A stretch of DNA of 22,334 bases from an uncultured Alphaproteobacteria bacterium (GCA_934255455.1 CAKQNS010000010.1:1-22334); one strand, 5' to 3'; positions 12,667 through 19,689 are shown, counted from the stretch's first letter. Notes: generated from the letters alone by a model not told the origin. Numbers and translations are program-made.

Positions 12667-13618
12667 ATTCGAATCGCAATCCCAACATTATGTTGGCATA
12701 TATTAAATTTTTCGCACTGTACCAATCGCGGGTACGCGTATCGTCGGAATTGGTCAACACCCATTTTACACGCGGCACATACGCAACGCGCGCCCCAAAA
12801 TCCAAAAACATTGTTTGGGTTATGCCATACGACACGCCGGCCGCCACAACCCCCGCAATATTCGACGAACTGTGTTCCGAACGATAGAATTGCAAAACAT
12901 CGTATGAATCCAATTTTCCAAAATTCTGCAAATCAACCGATGTCGACAAATCGCCATACAAATCTGACAAATTCAAAACGGTTTTGCTGTCGGCGTATCC
13001 AACACCAAAACCAACATACGGAATTACCGTTTGCAACGGTTTCTGCAACCCATCAAAGAAATCATAGAACGCCATCGCACTGACAATATCAGTTGTGATG
13101 GTTGACTGCACGGCGCCGCTTTGTGCAAAAATTGAAATTCCACTGGTCAATAACAAATCACCCTCGAACAACGGGGATGAATTATATTCGCTTTCGCTGA
13201 TATGATCCCATCCCAATTCCAGGCGCCATTGCGGATGATTTGGCAATGTCCAACCAATTGACGCACCCGCGGCAAATGCAACCTCGGAAAAATTTTTCTT
13301 GGCGGGCAAATCACCAATCTCGCCCACACCGGCATTAGTAAAATCACCCTTGTTGGTCAAAGAATCATAATACTGTTTTGATATAACATCCCCCGTACTT
13401 GGGCTGTAATAAAATTCGGATGTCAATGCACCCACGTCATTCTGAATCTTGGCCGAGCCAAATGACATTCCGCCACGAACCGAAATTACAAAGCGCGAGC
13501 CATCGTCATTGTACCAACCATCGCCAATATACGTGCCATCATATTGCCAATTTGCCGCCACCGGCGCCGCATACAGCGCGCCCAACACCGGCAATAAAAA
13601 TAAAATCTTGCTTTTCAT
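12662..13618 (-). CDS. Outer-membrane beta-barrel protein
   Basis: This encodes a 318-aa protein with signal peptide MKSKILFLLPVLGALYAAPVAA. The mature chain alternates hydrophobic and polar residues typical of barrel strands (FVISVRGGMSFG, AFAAGASIGWTL, WRLELGWDH, VIPYVGFGVGYADSK, IAGVVAAGVSYGI, MFLDFGARVAYVPRV). It ends in IMLGLRFEF with a C-terminal Phe, the signal recognised by the BAM assembly machine. It resembles opacity/P44/Msp2-type surface proteins in style; the precise family is not certain. The ATG at 13618 lies 7 nt after an extended -10 TGTGATATAAT, so the message is probably leaderless. The in-frame ATG at 13627 overlaps the -10 itself and is rejected. It ends 11 bp from convergent comM. 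Confidence 0.85.
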   Translation of the reverse strand: MKSKILFLLPVLGALYAAPVAANWQYDGTYIGDGWYNDDGSRFVISVRGGMSFGSAKIQNDVGALTSEFYYSPSTGDVISKQYYDSLTNKGDFTNAGVGEIGDLPAKKNFSEVAFAAGASIGWTLPNHPQWRLELGWDHISESEYNSSPLFEGDLLLTSGISIFAQSGAVQSTITTDIVSAMAFYDFFDGLQKPLQTVIPYVGFGVGYADSKTVLNLSDLYGDLSTSVDLQNFGKLDSYDVLQFYRSEHSSSNIAGVVAAGVSYGITQTMFLDFGARVAYVPRVKWVLTNSDDTRTRDWYSAKNLIYANIMLGLRFEF

Positions 13619-13625
13619 ACCGCAC

Positions 13626-13636
13626 ATTATATCACA
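13626..13636 (-). promoter_or_regulatory. Extended -10 promoter (TGTGATATAAT) of the barrel gene
   Basis: The minus strand reads TGTGATATAAT (13636-13626), ending 7 nt before the ATG at 13618. No clear -35. It is identical to the promoters at 8827 and 15475. Confidence 0.75.
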
Positions 13637-13666
13637 AATCGCACCCTGATAAAAACAGATTTTATA

Positions 13667-15454
13667 TCACTGTGCGACAATATCGTGGAAAATTTCGGCC
13701 GGAATTGTGCCCCCCGTGACACGCGACGACATAGGTGTAAAATCATCGTTGCCAACCCAGATTCCAATAACCAAATCATTCGCCGCACCAACAAACCACG
13801 CATCGCGGTTGTTATTGCTGGTGCCGGTTTTACCGCCCAAAACGCCCGGCGCATTTGCACGACGCCCGGTACCGCGTACCACAACATCGGCCAACAATTC
13901 GGTCATATATTCAACCGTTTGTGGTTGCAAAATTTGCAATGCGTCTGATGGATTGCGTTCATATAAAACATTCCCCATGGCATCTGTGATTTTGGTAATA
14001 GAATATGGCCGCACCGATGCACCGTTATTCCAAATTACGGCATATATGGTTGTCAAATCGACCAGCGACATTTCCGACGCACCCAACACCGTCGAATATT
14101 CACGCCGCAGTTTTGTTCCAACACCCAACCGGCCCGCCATATTCAGCACGGAATCAATTCCATACAATTCGGTCAATTTCAGTGGCACCGAATTCACACT
14201 TTTTGCGAACGCGGTCGCCAATGATATATCGCCATAATATTTTTCATTGTAATTTTTGGGATTATAATCGCCGATTGCAAATGGTGAATCATTTACATAC
14301 GATTCCGGCGTCATTCCATTTTCCAGCGCAACCAAATACACCACCGGTTTGAACGAACTGCCGGGTTGGCGCATTGTCGTTGCGCGGTTGAATTGACTGG
14401 TTTGGTAATCGGTGCCGCCAACCATAGCCCGCAATGCGCCATCGGTGTTCATGGCAATGGCCGCGCCCTGGTATTCGATCGCCCGCCCACGCAAAGCCGC
14501 GGCAATTTGTTCCTGTAATTTCATATCCATGGTGGTATAAACCATCAAATCAGATTTCAATGTGCCAATGCGGGATTCAACCTCGTCCATGACAAAATCG
14601 GTCCAATACCGGTAAATGTTGGTATCGGGCGCGGGTGTTGCCGGCCCCAGTTGTTTTGCGGCGGCGCGCGCGGTGTTTATATCAATGTATCCCTGGCGCA
14701 CCATTTCGGTCAACACAACGCGGGCGCGTTTTATATTGCGTTCCGGATTTTTCAGCGGACTGTACGATGTTGGCGCCTTTAACATTGCGGCAATTTGTGC
14801 CGCCTGGGCCACGGTCATTTTATTCGCCGGCGTTTGAAACATAACGCGCGACGCGGCATCAATTCCGCGCATTCCGCCAACCAACGACACGCGATTCATA
14901 TATAAATCCAAAACCTGATTTTTATCAAATCGGTTTTCCAACCAGTACGACAAAATCAGTTCTTGGACCTTGCGCGAAATCTTTTTTTCACGCGACAAGA
15001 ATATGTTTTTTGCGGTCTGTTGTGTTATAGACGACCCGCCCGCCGCAATTCGCCCATGAATTAAATTAGAAAAAACCGCACGCGTAATTCCACGCATATC
15101 AATTGGGCCGTGTGCAAAAAATCGTTTGTCTTCGATGGCAATAATCGCCTGCCATACATGGGGCGGCAAATTGTCGACCGATACCGGCGTGCCCATAATG
15201 CGCCCAGCACTGCGAATTTCATCGCCATTTTCATCCAGAAACACAACCGCCGCGGGCCGCGTTTCGTGCAATATTGCATCCAAGGACGGCATTTGCAGAA
15301 ATATAACCGTCACATACATTGCCACCGCCGCCACCAACGCCAGGCACAAATTAAATCCCCACACAAACAACCGCCACCGCATTGACGGCCGCGTTTCGAT
15401 ATTTGTTTTTTTATTATCAATCGGTTTGCGTGGCAATAAATCCCCCTGTGTCAT
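13667..15454 (-). CDS. Class A penicillin-binding protein (bifunctional peptidoglycan synthase)
   Basis: This encodes a 595-aa class A PBP. A short cytoplasmic tail and a transmembrane segment (about 30-53) precede a GT51 glycosyltransferase domain: AIEDKRFFAHGPIDMRGITRA with catalytic Glu108, then GGSSITQQTAKN, then RKVQELILSYWLENRFDKNQVLDLYMN. The transpeptidase domain carries nucleophile Ser366 in SSFK, Ser419-Val-Asn and KTGTS (542-546). It polymerises lipid II and crosslinks peptides in the periplasm. At 595 aa it is short for PBP1A, lacking the large inserts and C-terminal extension, so mrcA is not assigned. The ATG at 15454 was chosen because its -10 (TGTGATATAAT, 15475-15465) rules out the far longer upstream frame, which would overlap the divergent gene. 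The leader would be only about 3 nt. Confidence 0.95.
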   Translation of the reverse strand: MTQGDLLPRKPIDNKKTNIETRPSMRWRLFVWGFNLCLALVAAVAMYVTVIFLQMPSLDAILHETRPAAVVFLDENGDEIRSAGRIMGTPVSVDNLPPHVWQAIIAIEDKRFFAHGPIDMRGITRAVFSNLIHGRIAAGGSSITQQTAKNIFLSREKKISRKVQELILSYWLENRFDKNQVLDLYMNRVSLVGGMRGIDAASRVMFQTPANKMTVAQAAQIAAMLKAPTSYSPLKNPERNIKRARVVLTEMVRQGYIDINTARAAAKQLGPATPAPDTNIYRYWTDFVMDEVESRIGTLKSDLMVYTTMDMKLQEQIAAALRGRAIEYQGAAIAMNTDGALRAMVGGTDYQTSQFNRATTMRQPGSSFKPVVYLVALENGMTPESYVNDSPFAIGDYNPKNYNEKYYGDISLATAFAKSVNSVPLKLTELYGIDSVLNMAGRLGVGTKLRREYSTVLGASEMSLVDLTTIYAVIWNNGASVRPYSITKITDAMGNVLYERNPSDALQILQPQTVEYMTELLADVVVRGTGRRANAPGVLGGKTGTSNNNRDAWFVGAANDLVIGIWVGNDDFTPMSSRVTGGTIPAEIFHDIVAQ

Positions 15455-15464
15455 CAGTAATGGA

Positions 15465-15475
15465 ATTATATCACA
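15465..15475 (-). promoter_or_regulatory. Extended -10 promoter of the class A PBP gene
   Basis: The minus strand reads TGTGATATAAT (15475-15465), with the ATG 10 nt further on. No strong -35. It overlaps the region of the divergent barrel-gene promoter. Confidence 0.7.
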
Positions 15476-15481
15476 AACCGC

Positions 15482-15511
15482 TTGCGTTGCGCCAGATTTT
15501 ATAATTATAAT
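15482..15511 (+). promoter_or_regulatory. Promoter of the barrel gene at 15540
   Basis: TTGCGT (15482-15487) lies 18 bp before TATAAT (15506-15511); a second TATAAT directly precedes it (15500-15505). Start near 15518, with a Shine-Dalgarno AGGGA before the ATG. Confidence 0.65.
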
Positions 15512-15539
15512 TACCGTGGTTAAAAACAGGGATGGAAAT

Positions 15540-16199
15540 ATGAGAAAAATATCAGCATTTATCATCGCGTGCATCGTATGCGCCCCCGCCATGGCGGACG
15601 ATTGGTACGGCACAGAAAGTTTGGATTCATCATGCAATTGTGCGACCACCGCACGCCGCGATAACTATATCGGATTGCGCCTGCATCAAAACGAACACAT
15701 GGCATTCAAATATGCTGTAAATGGCGGCGGCACAACCACGCCGCGTCGCGATAATACCGGTTTTGGAATGTATGTCGGCAACCGTTTAACCGACCATGTA
15801 AAAATTGAATTTGAAACCGAATACAATGGTGCAAAATTCGATCGCAACGGCGCGCGGCATGATTATGACCTGTGGTCAAATATGCTGAATATGCATCTGT
15901 ATGAAACATTTGGTGGTGCGGTTGAACCCTATGCGGGAATTGGCGTCGGTCTGACCGGAATGTGGGGCACCGTAAAAGTGCCGGGCAACCACATATCCGA
16001 TTCAAAACTGTCGTTATCGTTTGCGGCGATGGTTGGCGTGAATTTTGCACTGAACGACCGTATAGATTTGAACATGGGGGCAAAATACCACAATTATGGT
16101 AAATTGTCGTATGAAACCGGCGGCAATGAATACGCCACAACGCGAATTGACGCAACCGAAATATACATCGGGGCCGCATACAAATTTGGAATGAAGTAA
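15540..16199 (+). CDS. Small outer-membrane beta-barrel (opacity/OmpA-like) protein
   Basis: This encodes a 219-aa protein with signal peptide MRKISAFIIACIVCAPAMA. The mature part shows amphipathic strands: NYIGLRLHQNEHMAFKY, GFGMYVGNRLTDHVKIEFETEYNG, MLNMHLYETFGGAVEPYAGIGVGLTGMWG, LSLSFAAMVGVNFALNDRIDLNMGAKYHNYG, and TEIYIGAAYKFGMK at the end. The VEPYAGIGVGL element is characteristic of eight-stranded OMP_b-brl/opacity barrels. The ATG at 15540 follows AGGGATGG; earlier in-frame starts lie inside the divergent PBP gene and are rejected. The function could be adhesion or envelope integrity; the sequence gives no ligand. Confidence 0.87.
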   Translation: MRKISAFIIACIVCAPAMADDWYGTESLDSSCNCATTARRDNYIGLRLHQNEHMAFKYAVNGGGTTTPRRDNTGFGMYVGNRLTDHVKIEFETEYNGAKFDRNGARHDYDLWSNMLNMHLYETFGGAVEPYAGIGVGLTGMWGTVKVPGNHISDSKLSLSFAAMVGVNFALNDRIDLNMGAKYHNYGKLSYETGGNEYATTRIDATEIYIGAAYKFGMK

Positions 16200-16217
16200 A
16201 ATCCATCAAACAGAAAA

Positions 16218-16248
16218 ACAAAAAGCGCGCCACCGGCGCGCTTTTTGT
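16218..16248 (+). terminator. Intrinsic terminator of the 15540-16199 gene
   Basis: AGCGCGCC and GGCGCGCT flank ACC, with A-run before and T-rich tract after. The same 19-bp core (16224-16242) recurs at 18146-18164. Confidence 0.9.
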
Positions 16249-16273
16249 TTAGAAAATCCACATCATTTTCATC

Positions 16274-16906
16274 CTACTCATAAAGCTCATCATCATCCCC
16301 AAAAAAGTACCGTTCATGCTTTGGCACAAACGTTTCCGCCGCAATCAGTTCATCAATCGCCGCTATTTTCGTCTCTAAAACACCTATTTCTTTCTCTAGC
16401 GCACCAACATCATCTTGATTTATATATTTGGCCACATTTGCAGGAATGTCTTGCGCCTTTTTGCGCTCTGCCATCAGATCATGCTGACATTTTTTCAAGC
16501 GCGCAGCTGCATCTCCTCTCATATTTTTCAACCAATTAACCCTATCCGCCTTTTTCAAATTCATATATTTCGGATTATTCACAATTTCTACCTTGGCTCT
16601 ACGTGTATTCATATTTGCAGTAGCAAAATACACCACCAAAGCCCACACAAGAGAAATAAGATATAAAACCACCCCAAACGGCAAAAAGCATAAGACCGAT
16701 AGAGCGATTATCCAGCCCTTGTTTTTCGTCTTGCTATGCTGGACCAATGCAATGGGAATAGATATTAAAACAGCAGATACCGCAAGAACTGTGAAAAACG
16801 CACTCCAATATCCATCCCAATACATTCCATTCAGTGCCAATAAATCCCCACTAACAGATATTGCCAAAAACAATGACGTTGGCAACGCAAATAAAATTGA
16901 TTTCAT
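16274..16906 (-). CDS. Membrane protein with C-terminal coiled coil, unknown function
   Basis: This encodes a 210-aa protein of no recognised family. Three hydrophobic segments are visible: MKSILFALPTSLFLAISVSG at the N-terminus, FFTVLAVSAVLISIPIALV (about 37-55) and WIIALSVLCFLPFGVVLYLISLVWALVVYFA (about 65-95). The cytoplasmic-looking remainder (100-210) is charged and helical, with coiled-coil heptads in DAAARLKKCQHDLMAERKKAQ and ALEKEIGVLETKIAAIDELIAAE. The ATG at 16906 has AAAGGAGC at ideal spacing. It starts 17 bp after the stop of the 16924-17643 gene, so the two form an operon. Codon use is more AT-rich than most genes in the window, suggesting a different history. Confidence 0.82.
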   Translation of the reverse strand: MKSILFALPTSLFLAISVSGDLLALNGMYWDGYWSAFFTVLAVSAVLISIPIALVQHSKTKNKGWIIALSVLCFLPFGVVLYLISLVWALVVYFATANMNTRRAKVEIVNNPKYMNLKKADRVNWLKNMRGDAAARLKKCQHDLMAERKKAQDIPANVAKYINQDDVGALEKEIGVLETKIAAIDELIAAETFVPKHERYFFGDDDELYE

Positions 16907-16923
16907 GCTTATGCTCCTTTTGG

Positions 16924-17643
16924 TTAAAAGTTAGGTAAAATGTTTGTAAAGTTTTTATAATCTGTTTGGACTGCAAAATCAGCTTGTTCTTCCATCATTT
17001 TACAATATTGATACCTAGAAAAATTTTTCACCCCATCCTGAGCGGCCATATGTTTTACAGCTTGATAATCATTTTCTATTTGGGTGTGTGCAGCTTTTAT
17101 AAAATCAGGATTTGATACTAATGCATTAGCGAACTCTTTCGCCCCATTATTGCCAAAAGCCTTGTTTAATATCGTTTCAGCTTTGTTTTTCTTGGCGCTA
17201 AAACGAGCATCATGTTTTTTCTTCAGGTTATTTACAGGATAATAATTAGAACAATATTTTACCAGCTTATAATCATTAGCTATAATAAAGCCATACGCTT
17301 TCGACGCTTGTGCAACAAGTTCTTTGTTCTGCATCTGATATAATTTTTGAGCCGAAGAAGTATTGTCATAGGTCGTTTTTAATTTTTTTGCAGAATCTGA
17401 AATATCTACATTATAACTATGCACTTTATTTGTTCCTATGTCCCGCTCTTTCACGCTGACATTGTTGTTTTCTGTCTTCATAGAATAACTTTTACTTGCC
17501 GTATCAACATGATAGGCATTCGGCAATGCATATGGTTTCGTCACCTTCTGTCTAACAATTGTATGCGTAAAACCACCAATAATAGATGCAAAGCCAAATA
17601 TCAAAAAAACAGTGACTATTGCAGAGGCACTTCTTGTTTTCAT
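16924..17643 (-). CDS. Membrane-anchored or exported lysine-rich protein, unknown function
   Basis: This encodes a 239-aa protein with one N-terminal hydrophobic segment (SAIVTVFLIFGFASIIGGF, about 7-25) that is either a signal anchor or an uncleaved signal. The rest is soluble, rich in Lys, Asn and Ser, largely helical, with cysteines at YCSNYY and YCKMM. No family is recognised. The ATG at 17643 has GGAG 7 nt upstream. It is the first gene of a two-gene operon with the membrane coiled-coil protein. Only about 25 bp upstream of its start stands an intrinsic terminator that ends a 209-nt structured RNA, so expression probably depends on read-through or antitermination. Codon and base use are AT-rich compared with the window. 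Confidence 0.83.
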   Translation of the reverse strand: MKTRSASAIVTVFLIFGFASIIGGFTHTIVRQKVTKPYALPNAYHVDTASKSYSMKTENNNVSVKERDIGTNKVHSYNVDISDSAKKLKTTYDNTSSAQKLYQMQNKELVAQASKAYGFIIANDYKLVKYCSNYYPVNNLKKKHDARFSAKKNKAETILNKAFGNNGAKEFANALVSNPDFIKAAHTQIENDYQAVKHMAAQDGVKNFSRYQYCKMMEEQADFAVQTDYKNFTNILPNF

Positions 17644-17668
17644 TTTGTATCTCCATTTTTGAACACTG

Positions 17669-17877
17669 AAAAACCGTCAACAGAAATTGACGGTCGGGCA
17701 TTTTCAAAATCATAAAGCGAATGATCCCGTGGCTTTTGGACAACCTGTTATATAACCACAGATACCCGACCACAGGTCAGGCAAAACGGTGCAAAAACAC
17801 CATTAGACAGATAACGATGCTCTCGCACCGCGCTTTATGGGTTTTGAAAGACCCGAACCCAACTCCCATTGGATTCA
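17669..17877 (-). ncRNA. Structured leader RNA or small RNA ending in an intrinsic terminator
   Basis: On the minus strand a transcript from about 17877 (after -10 TATACT, 17889-17884) can form a long closing stem. The 5' arm 17856-17831 and 3' arm 17719-17694 pair through TCGGG/CCCGA, TTTCAAAA/TTTTGAAA (8 bp) and CATAAAGCG/CGCTTTATG (9 bp), enclosing a structured 110-nt head. Directly after it, CCGTCAA/TTGACGG plus TTTTT (17693-17669) is a textbook terminator. The operon start codon follows 25 bp later. It may be a cis-acting attenuator/riboswitch-like leader or an independent RNA; the length and architecture also recall 6S RNA, but conserved 6S bubble elements could not be confirmed. Confidence 0.6.
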
Positions 17878-17889
17878 TTTCACAGTATA

Positions 17890-18223
17890 CAGAAAAAATT
17901 TAGAAAAATAAATATAATTATTCGTAATATACGTAGTGTGCGTACCGCGCAACATTATTCACCTGGATTCCGGGGAATTGATAAATTCCGTGGCTAGTTC
18001 CGCCAGATGGGTATTTATTACGTTCCCGCCACAGGGCAAGTTCTCTTACTGTGACATTTATTCAACATTGCGGGCTCTCAAGACCACCCCGTCCTGGCGG
18101 ACACCCCTCCACCGGAGGGGAACTTAGACCGCGACGATAAAAATAAGCGCGCCACCGGCGCGCTTCATTGCTCTCTGCCATCCTTGTCGCGGCGGAGTGC
18201 CAGCGGAGACGGATGCTCTCTAA
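17890..18223. other. Gene-free intergenic region with small hairpins
   Basis: No open frame here has a ribosome site or coherent composition. Visible elements are an AT-rich stretch (17890-17940), GGAATT/AATTCC around GATA (near 17974-17989), and CCCCTCC/GGAGGGG (18104-18120), a short inverted repeat. Further on come the 19-bp terminator core at 18146-18164 and an inverted copy (18190-18219) of the repeat block found at 2510-2538. It looks like accumulated remnants of dispersed repeats between two operons. Confidence 0.6.
18146..18164 (-). terminator. Second hairpin terminator downstream of the ribosomal operon
   Basis: The core AGCGCGCCACCGGCGCGCT is identical to that at 16224-16242. On the minus strand it is followed by TATTTTTATC, so it could terminate leftward transcription that escapes the rplI terminator. 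Confidence 0.65.
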
Positions 18224-18248
18224 TAAAAAAAACGGGGCGATGCCCCGT
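18224..18248 (-). terminator. Intrinsic terminator of rplI (rpsF-rpsR-rplI operon)
   Basis: On the minus strand ACGGGGC and GCCCCGT pair around ATC and are followed by eight T. It begins 5 bp beyond the rplI stop. Confidence 0.92.
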
Positions 18249-18253
18249 TTTTA

Positions 18254-18841
18254 TTATTCGGCGTCAGCCGCTTTTTCTGCTGGCTGTTCAGCAGGTTTTT
18301 CTTCCGCTGCCGGTTTTTCTTCGGCAACTTCTTCTTCAACCTTTTTCGTGCCAAATGTCAGAACCTTGCCCGCAACCAATGCGTCAATTTCATCCTGGGT
18401 CTGGGCAACATATACCTTGACCGGAACGATAACATCTGGGTGCAACGCAATTTTTGTATCAAATGCACCGATGGATTTGATTGGACTGCCCAACAGAACC
18501 TGAGACGATTCAATGTTGACATTTGCAATTTCTTTCAACATGCGCGCAATATCGCGTGTGGAAACCGATCCATACAATTGACCAGTATCACCCGCCTGGC
18601 GAATCATGTGCAGTTTTGCGTTCTTTACCGCATCAACATGTGCTTCGGCGGCTGCCTTGGCGGCTTCTTGACGCGCGGTCAATTCGGCCTTTTTCGCCTC
18701 GAACAACGCAACATTTTCACGTGTCCAGCGCATAGCCTTGCCGTTTGGCAACAAATAGTTGCGCGCGAAACCAGTTTTCACTTCGACTGTGTCGCCGATA
18801 TTGCCCAAGTGTGTAATTTTTTCTGTCAAAATAACTTTCAT
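18254..18841 (-). CDS. rplI: Large ribosomal subunit protein bL9 with acidic C-terminal extension
   Basis: This encodes bL9, a 195-aa 23S rRNA-binding protein of the L1 stalk base. The N-terminal signature is intact: MKVILTEKITHLGNIGDTVEVKTGFARNYLLPNGKA, followed by the long connecting helix and the C-terminal domain. Residues beyond about 155 form an extra Glu/Ala/Pro/Lys-rich tail (KKVEEEVAEEKPAAEEKPAEQPAEKAADAE) that exceeds the usual ~150-aa length; such tails are common in alphaproteobacteria. The ATG at 18841 has AAAGGACAG upstream. It is the last gene of the rpsF-rpsR-rplI operon, separated from rpsR by an unusually long, structured 159-bp spacer. Confidence 0.97.
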   Translation of the reverse strand: MKVILTEKITHLGNIGDTVEVKTGFARNYLLPNGKAMRWTRENVALFEAKKAELTARQEAAKAAAEAHVDAVKNAKLHMIRQAGDTGQLYGSVSTRDIARMLKEIANVNIESSQVLLGSPIKSIGAFDTKIALHPDVIVPVKVYVAQTQDEIDALVAGKVLTFGTKKVEEEVAEEKPAAEEKPAEQPAEKAADAE

Positions 18842-18910
18842 TTTATCTGTCCTTTTTCAAGTTAGGAATTTTTAATTCCAGATGTTTTTTATAAAAATTA
18901 AATTATGTGA

Positions 18911-18984
18911 GACGCATGGCAGCGTTCATTTCAGTTCCGACGTGTATTAGACATACACGAGGAACTGTGAACGCCACAGGCGTC
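18911..18984. repeat. Nested palindrome in the rpsR-rplI spacer
   Basis: Four nested stems can form one 74-nt hairpin: GACGC (18911-18915) with GCGTC (18980-18984), GCGTTCA (18922-18928) with TGAACGC (18968-18974), GTTCC (18934-18938) with GGAAC (18961-18965), and CGTGTA (18941-18946) with TACACG (18954-18959). A similarly built element lies at 22280-22329, and both follow AATTATGTGAG. It sits inside a ribosomal protein operon, where it may affect rplI expression. Confidence 0.7.
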
Positions 18985-19000
18985 CACAGAATTTAAGTTT

Positions 19001-19228
19001 TTAGCCCAAGTTGTTGCGAACAAATGGCATCAACCCCAAATGACGGGCGCGTTTGATGGCGGTTGCCAATTCGCGTTGGTCTTTCTGGGAAACACCACTG
19101 ATGCGTGATGGGACGATTTTGCCGCGTTCTGTGATATAATGCGACAGTGTTTTGATATCTTTGTAATCGATAACCTTGCCCTTTAATGGGTTAGATTTTT
19201 TACGATAAATTGCTGCACGTACTGCCAT
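19001..19228 (-). CDS. rpsR: Small ribosomal subunit protein bS18
   Basis: This encodes the 75-aa bS18, which binds the 30S platform as a heterodimer with bS6. The diagnostic core is IDYKDIKTLSHYITERGKIVPSRISGVSQKDQRELATAIKRARHLGLMPF. The N-terminus MAVRAAIYRKKSNP is basic and lacks the zinc cysteines seen in some bacteria. Its ATG overlaps the rpsF stop by one base (TAATG), which indicates translational coupling and equal supply of the two partners. Confidence 0.97.
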   Translation of the reverse strand: MAVRAAIYRKKSNPLKGKVIDYKDIKTLSHYITERGKIVPSRISGVSQKDQRELATAIKRARHLGLMPFVRNNLG

Positions 19229-19566
19229 TATTCTGCCTCTTCGTTATTCTTTTTCATCATGACCGATGGTTGGTTCGACAATTCTTCAACGCGAACGTTC
19301 AAGAAACGGATAACATCCTCGTCAATGCGGGCACGGCGTTCAAATTCAGCAATTTGTGCACCCGGCAATTCGATGTTCAGCATGACATAATGTGCCTTGC
19401 GATTTTTACGGATAACATAGGCCAGATTTTTCAAACCCCAGAATTCTGTGGATTTTACATCACCGCCCAATTCCTTGATAATATCGGTGTATTTTGCCGC
19501 TTTTTCTTTTACCTGCGGTTCGGTCAAGTCCTGGCGGAAAACCAAGACGCTTTCATAGTAAGCCAT
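19228..19566 (-). CDS. rpsF: Small ribosomal subunit protein bS6
   Basis: This encodes the 112-aa bS6 of the 30S platform. The ferredoxin-like fold is recognisable: MAYYESVLVFRQDLTEPQVKEKAAKYTDIIKELGG, then VKSTEFWGLKNLAYVIRKNRKAHYVMLNIELPG, then EFERRARIDEDVIRFLNVRVEEL. The ATG at 19566 follows AGGAAA. It is first in the rpsF-rpsR-rplI operon, with a promoter at 19653-19626 and a roughly 55-nt leader containing a stem-loop that could hold S6:S18 autoregulation. Confidence 0.97.
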   Translation of the reverse strand: MAYYESVLVFRQDLTEPQVKEKAAKYTDIIKELGGDVKSTEFWGLKNLAYVIRKNRKAHYVMLNIELPGAQIAEFERRARIDEDVIRFLNVRVEELSNQPSVMMKKNNEEAE

Positions 19567-19591
19567 TTATATTTTTCCTATGGTTTAATCA

Positions 19592-19613
19592 GCCGACACC
19601 CCATTGTGCCAGC
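19592..19613 (-). promoter_or_regulatory. Leader stem-loop upstream of rpsF (possible S6:S18 regulatory RNA)
   Basis: On the minus strand GCTGGCAC and GTGTCGGC pair (two G-U pairs) around AATGGG, about 25 nt before the rpsF start. Many bacteria regulate this operon by S6:S18 binding to a leader RNA. The match to the known motif was not confirmed here. Confidence 0.45.
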
Positions 19614-19625
19614 AGGACATCGCCA

Positions 19626-19653
19626 ATTATGCCGATTTTTTTAATAAAATCAA
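19626..19653 (-). promoter_or_regulatory. Promoter of the rpsF-rpsR-rplI operon
   Basis: On the minus strand TTGATT (19653-19648) and CATAAT (19631-19626) are separated by 16 bp, with the start near 19619. Confidence 0.6.
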
Positions 19654-19689
19654 GTAATTTTTCATTATAAAAATGTGCGCATTACCCGC

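Noticed and set aside
15126..15539. Upstream extension of the small barrel gene
   Set aside because: It lies within the divergent PBP gene and lacks a ribosome site, whereas 15540 has a Shine-Dalgarno and begins a signal peptide.
17669..17877. tmRNA, SRP RNA or RNase P RNA
   Set aside because: No tRNA-like ends or tag sequence, no SRP GGAAG-type apical motif, and too short with no conserved core for RNase P RNA.
19131..19141. TGTGATATAAT within rpsR
   Set aside because: It is the complement of codons for conserved HYITE in bS18, so it is a chance match and not a promoter.
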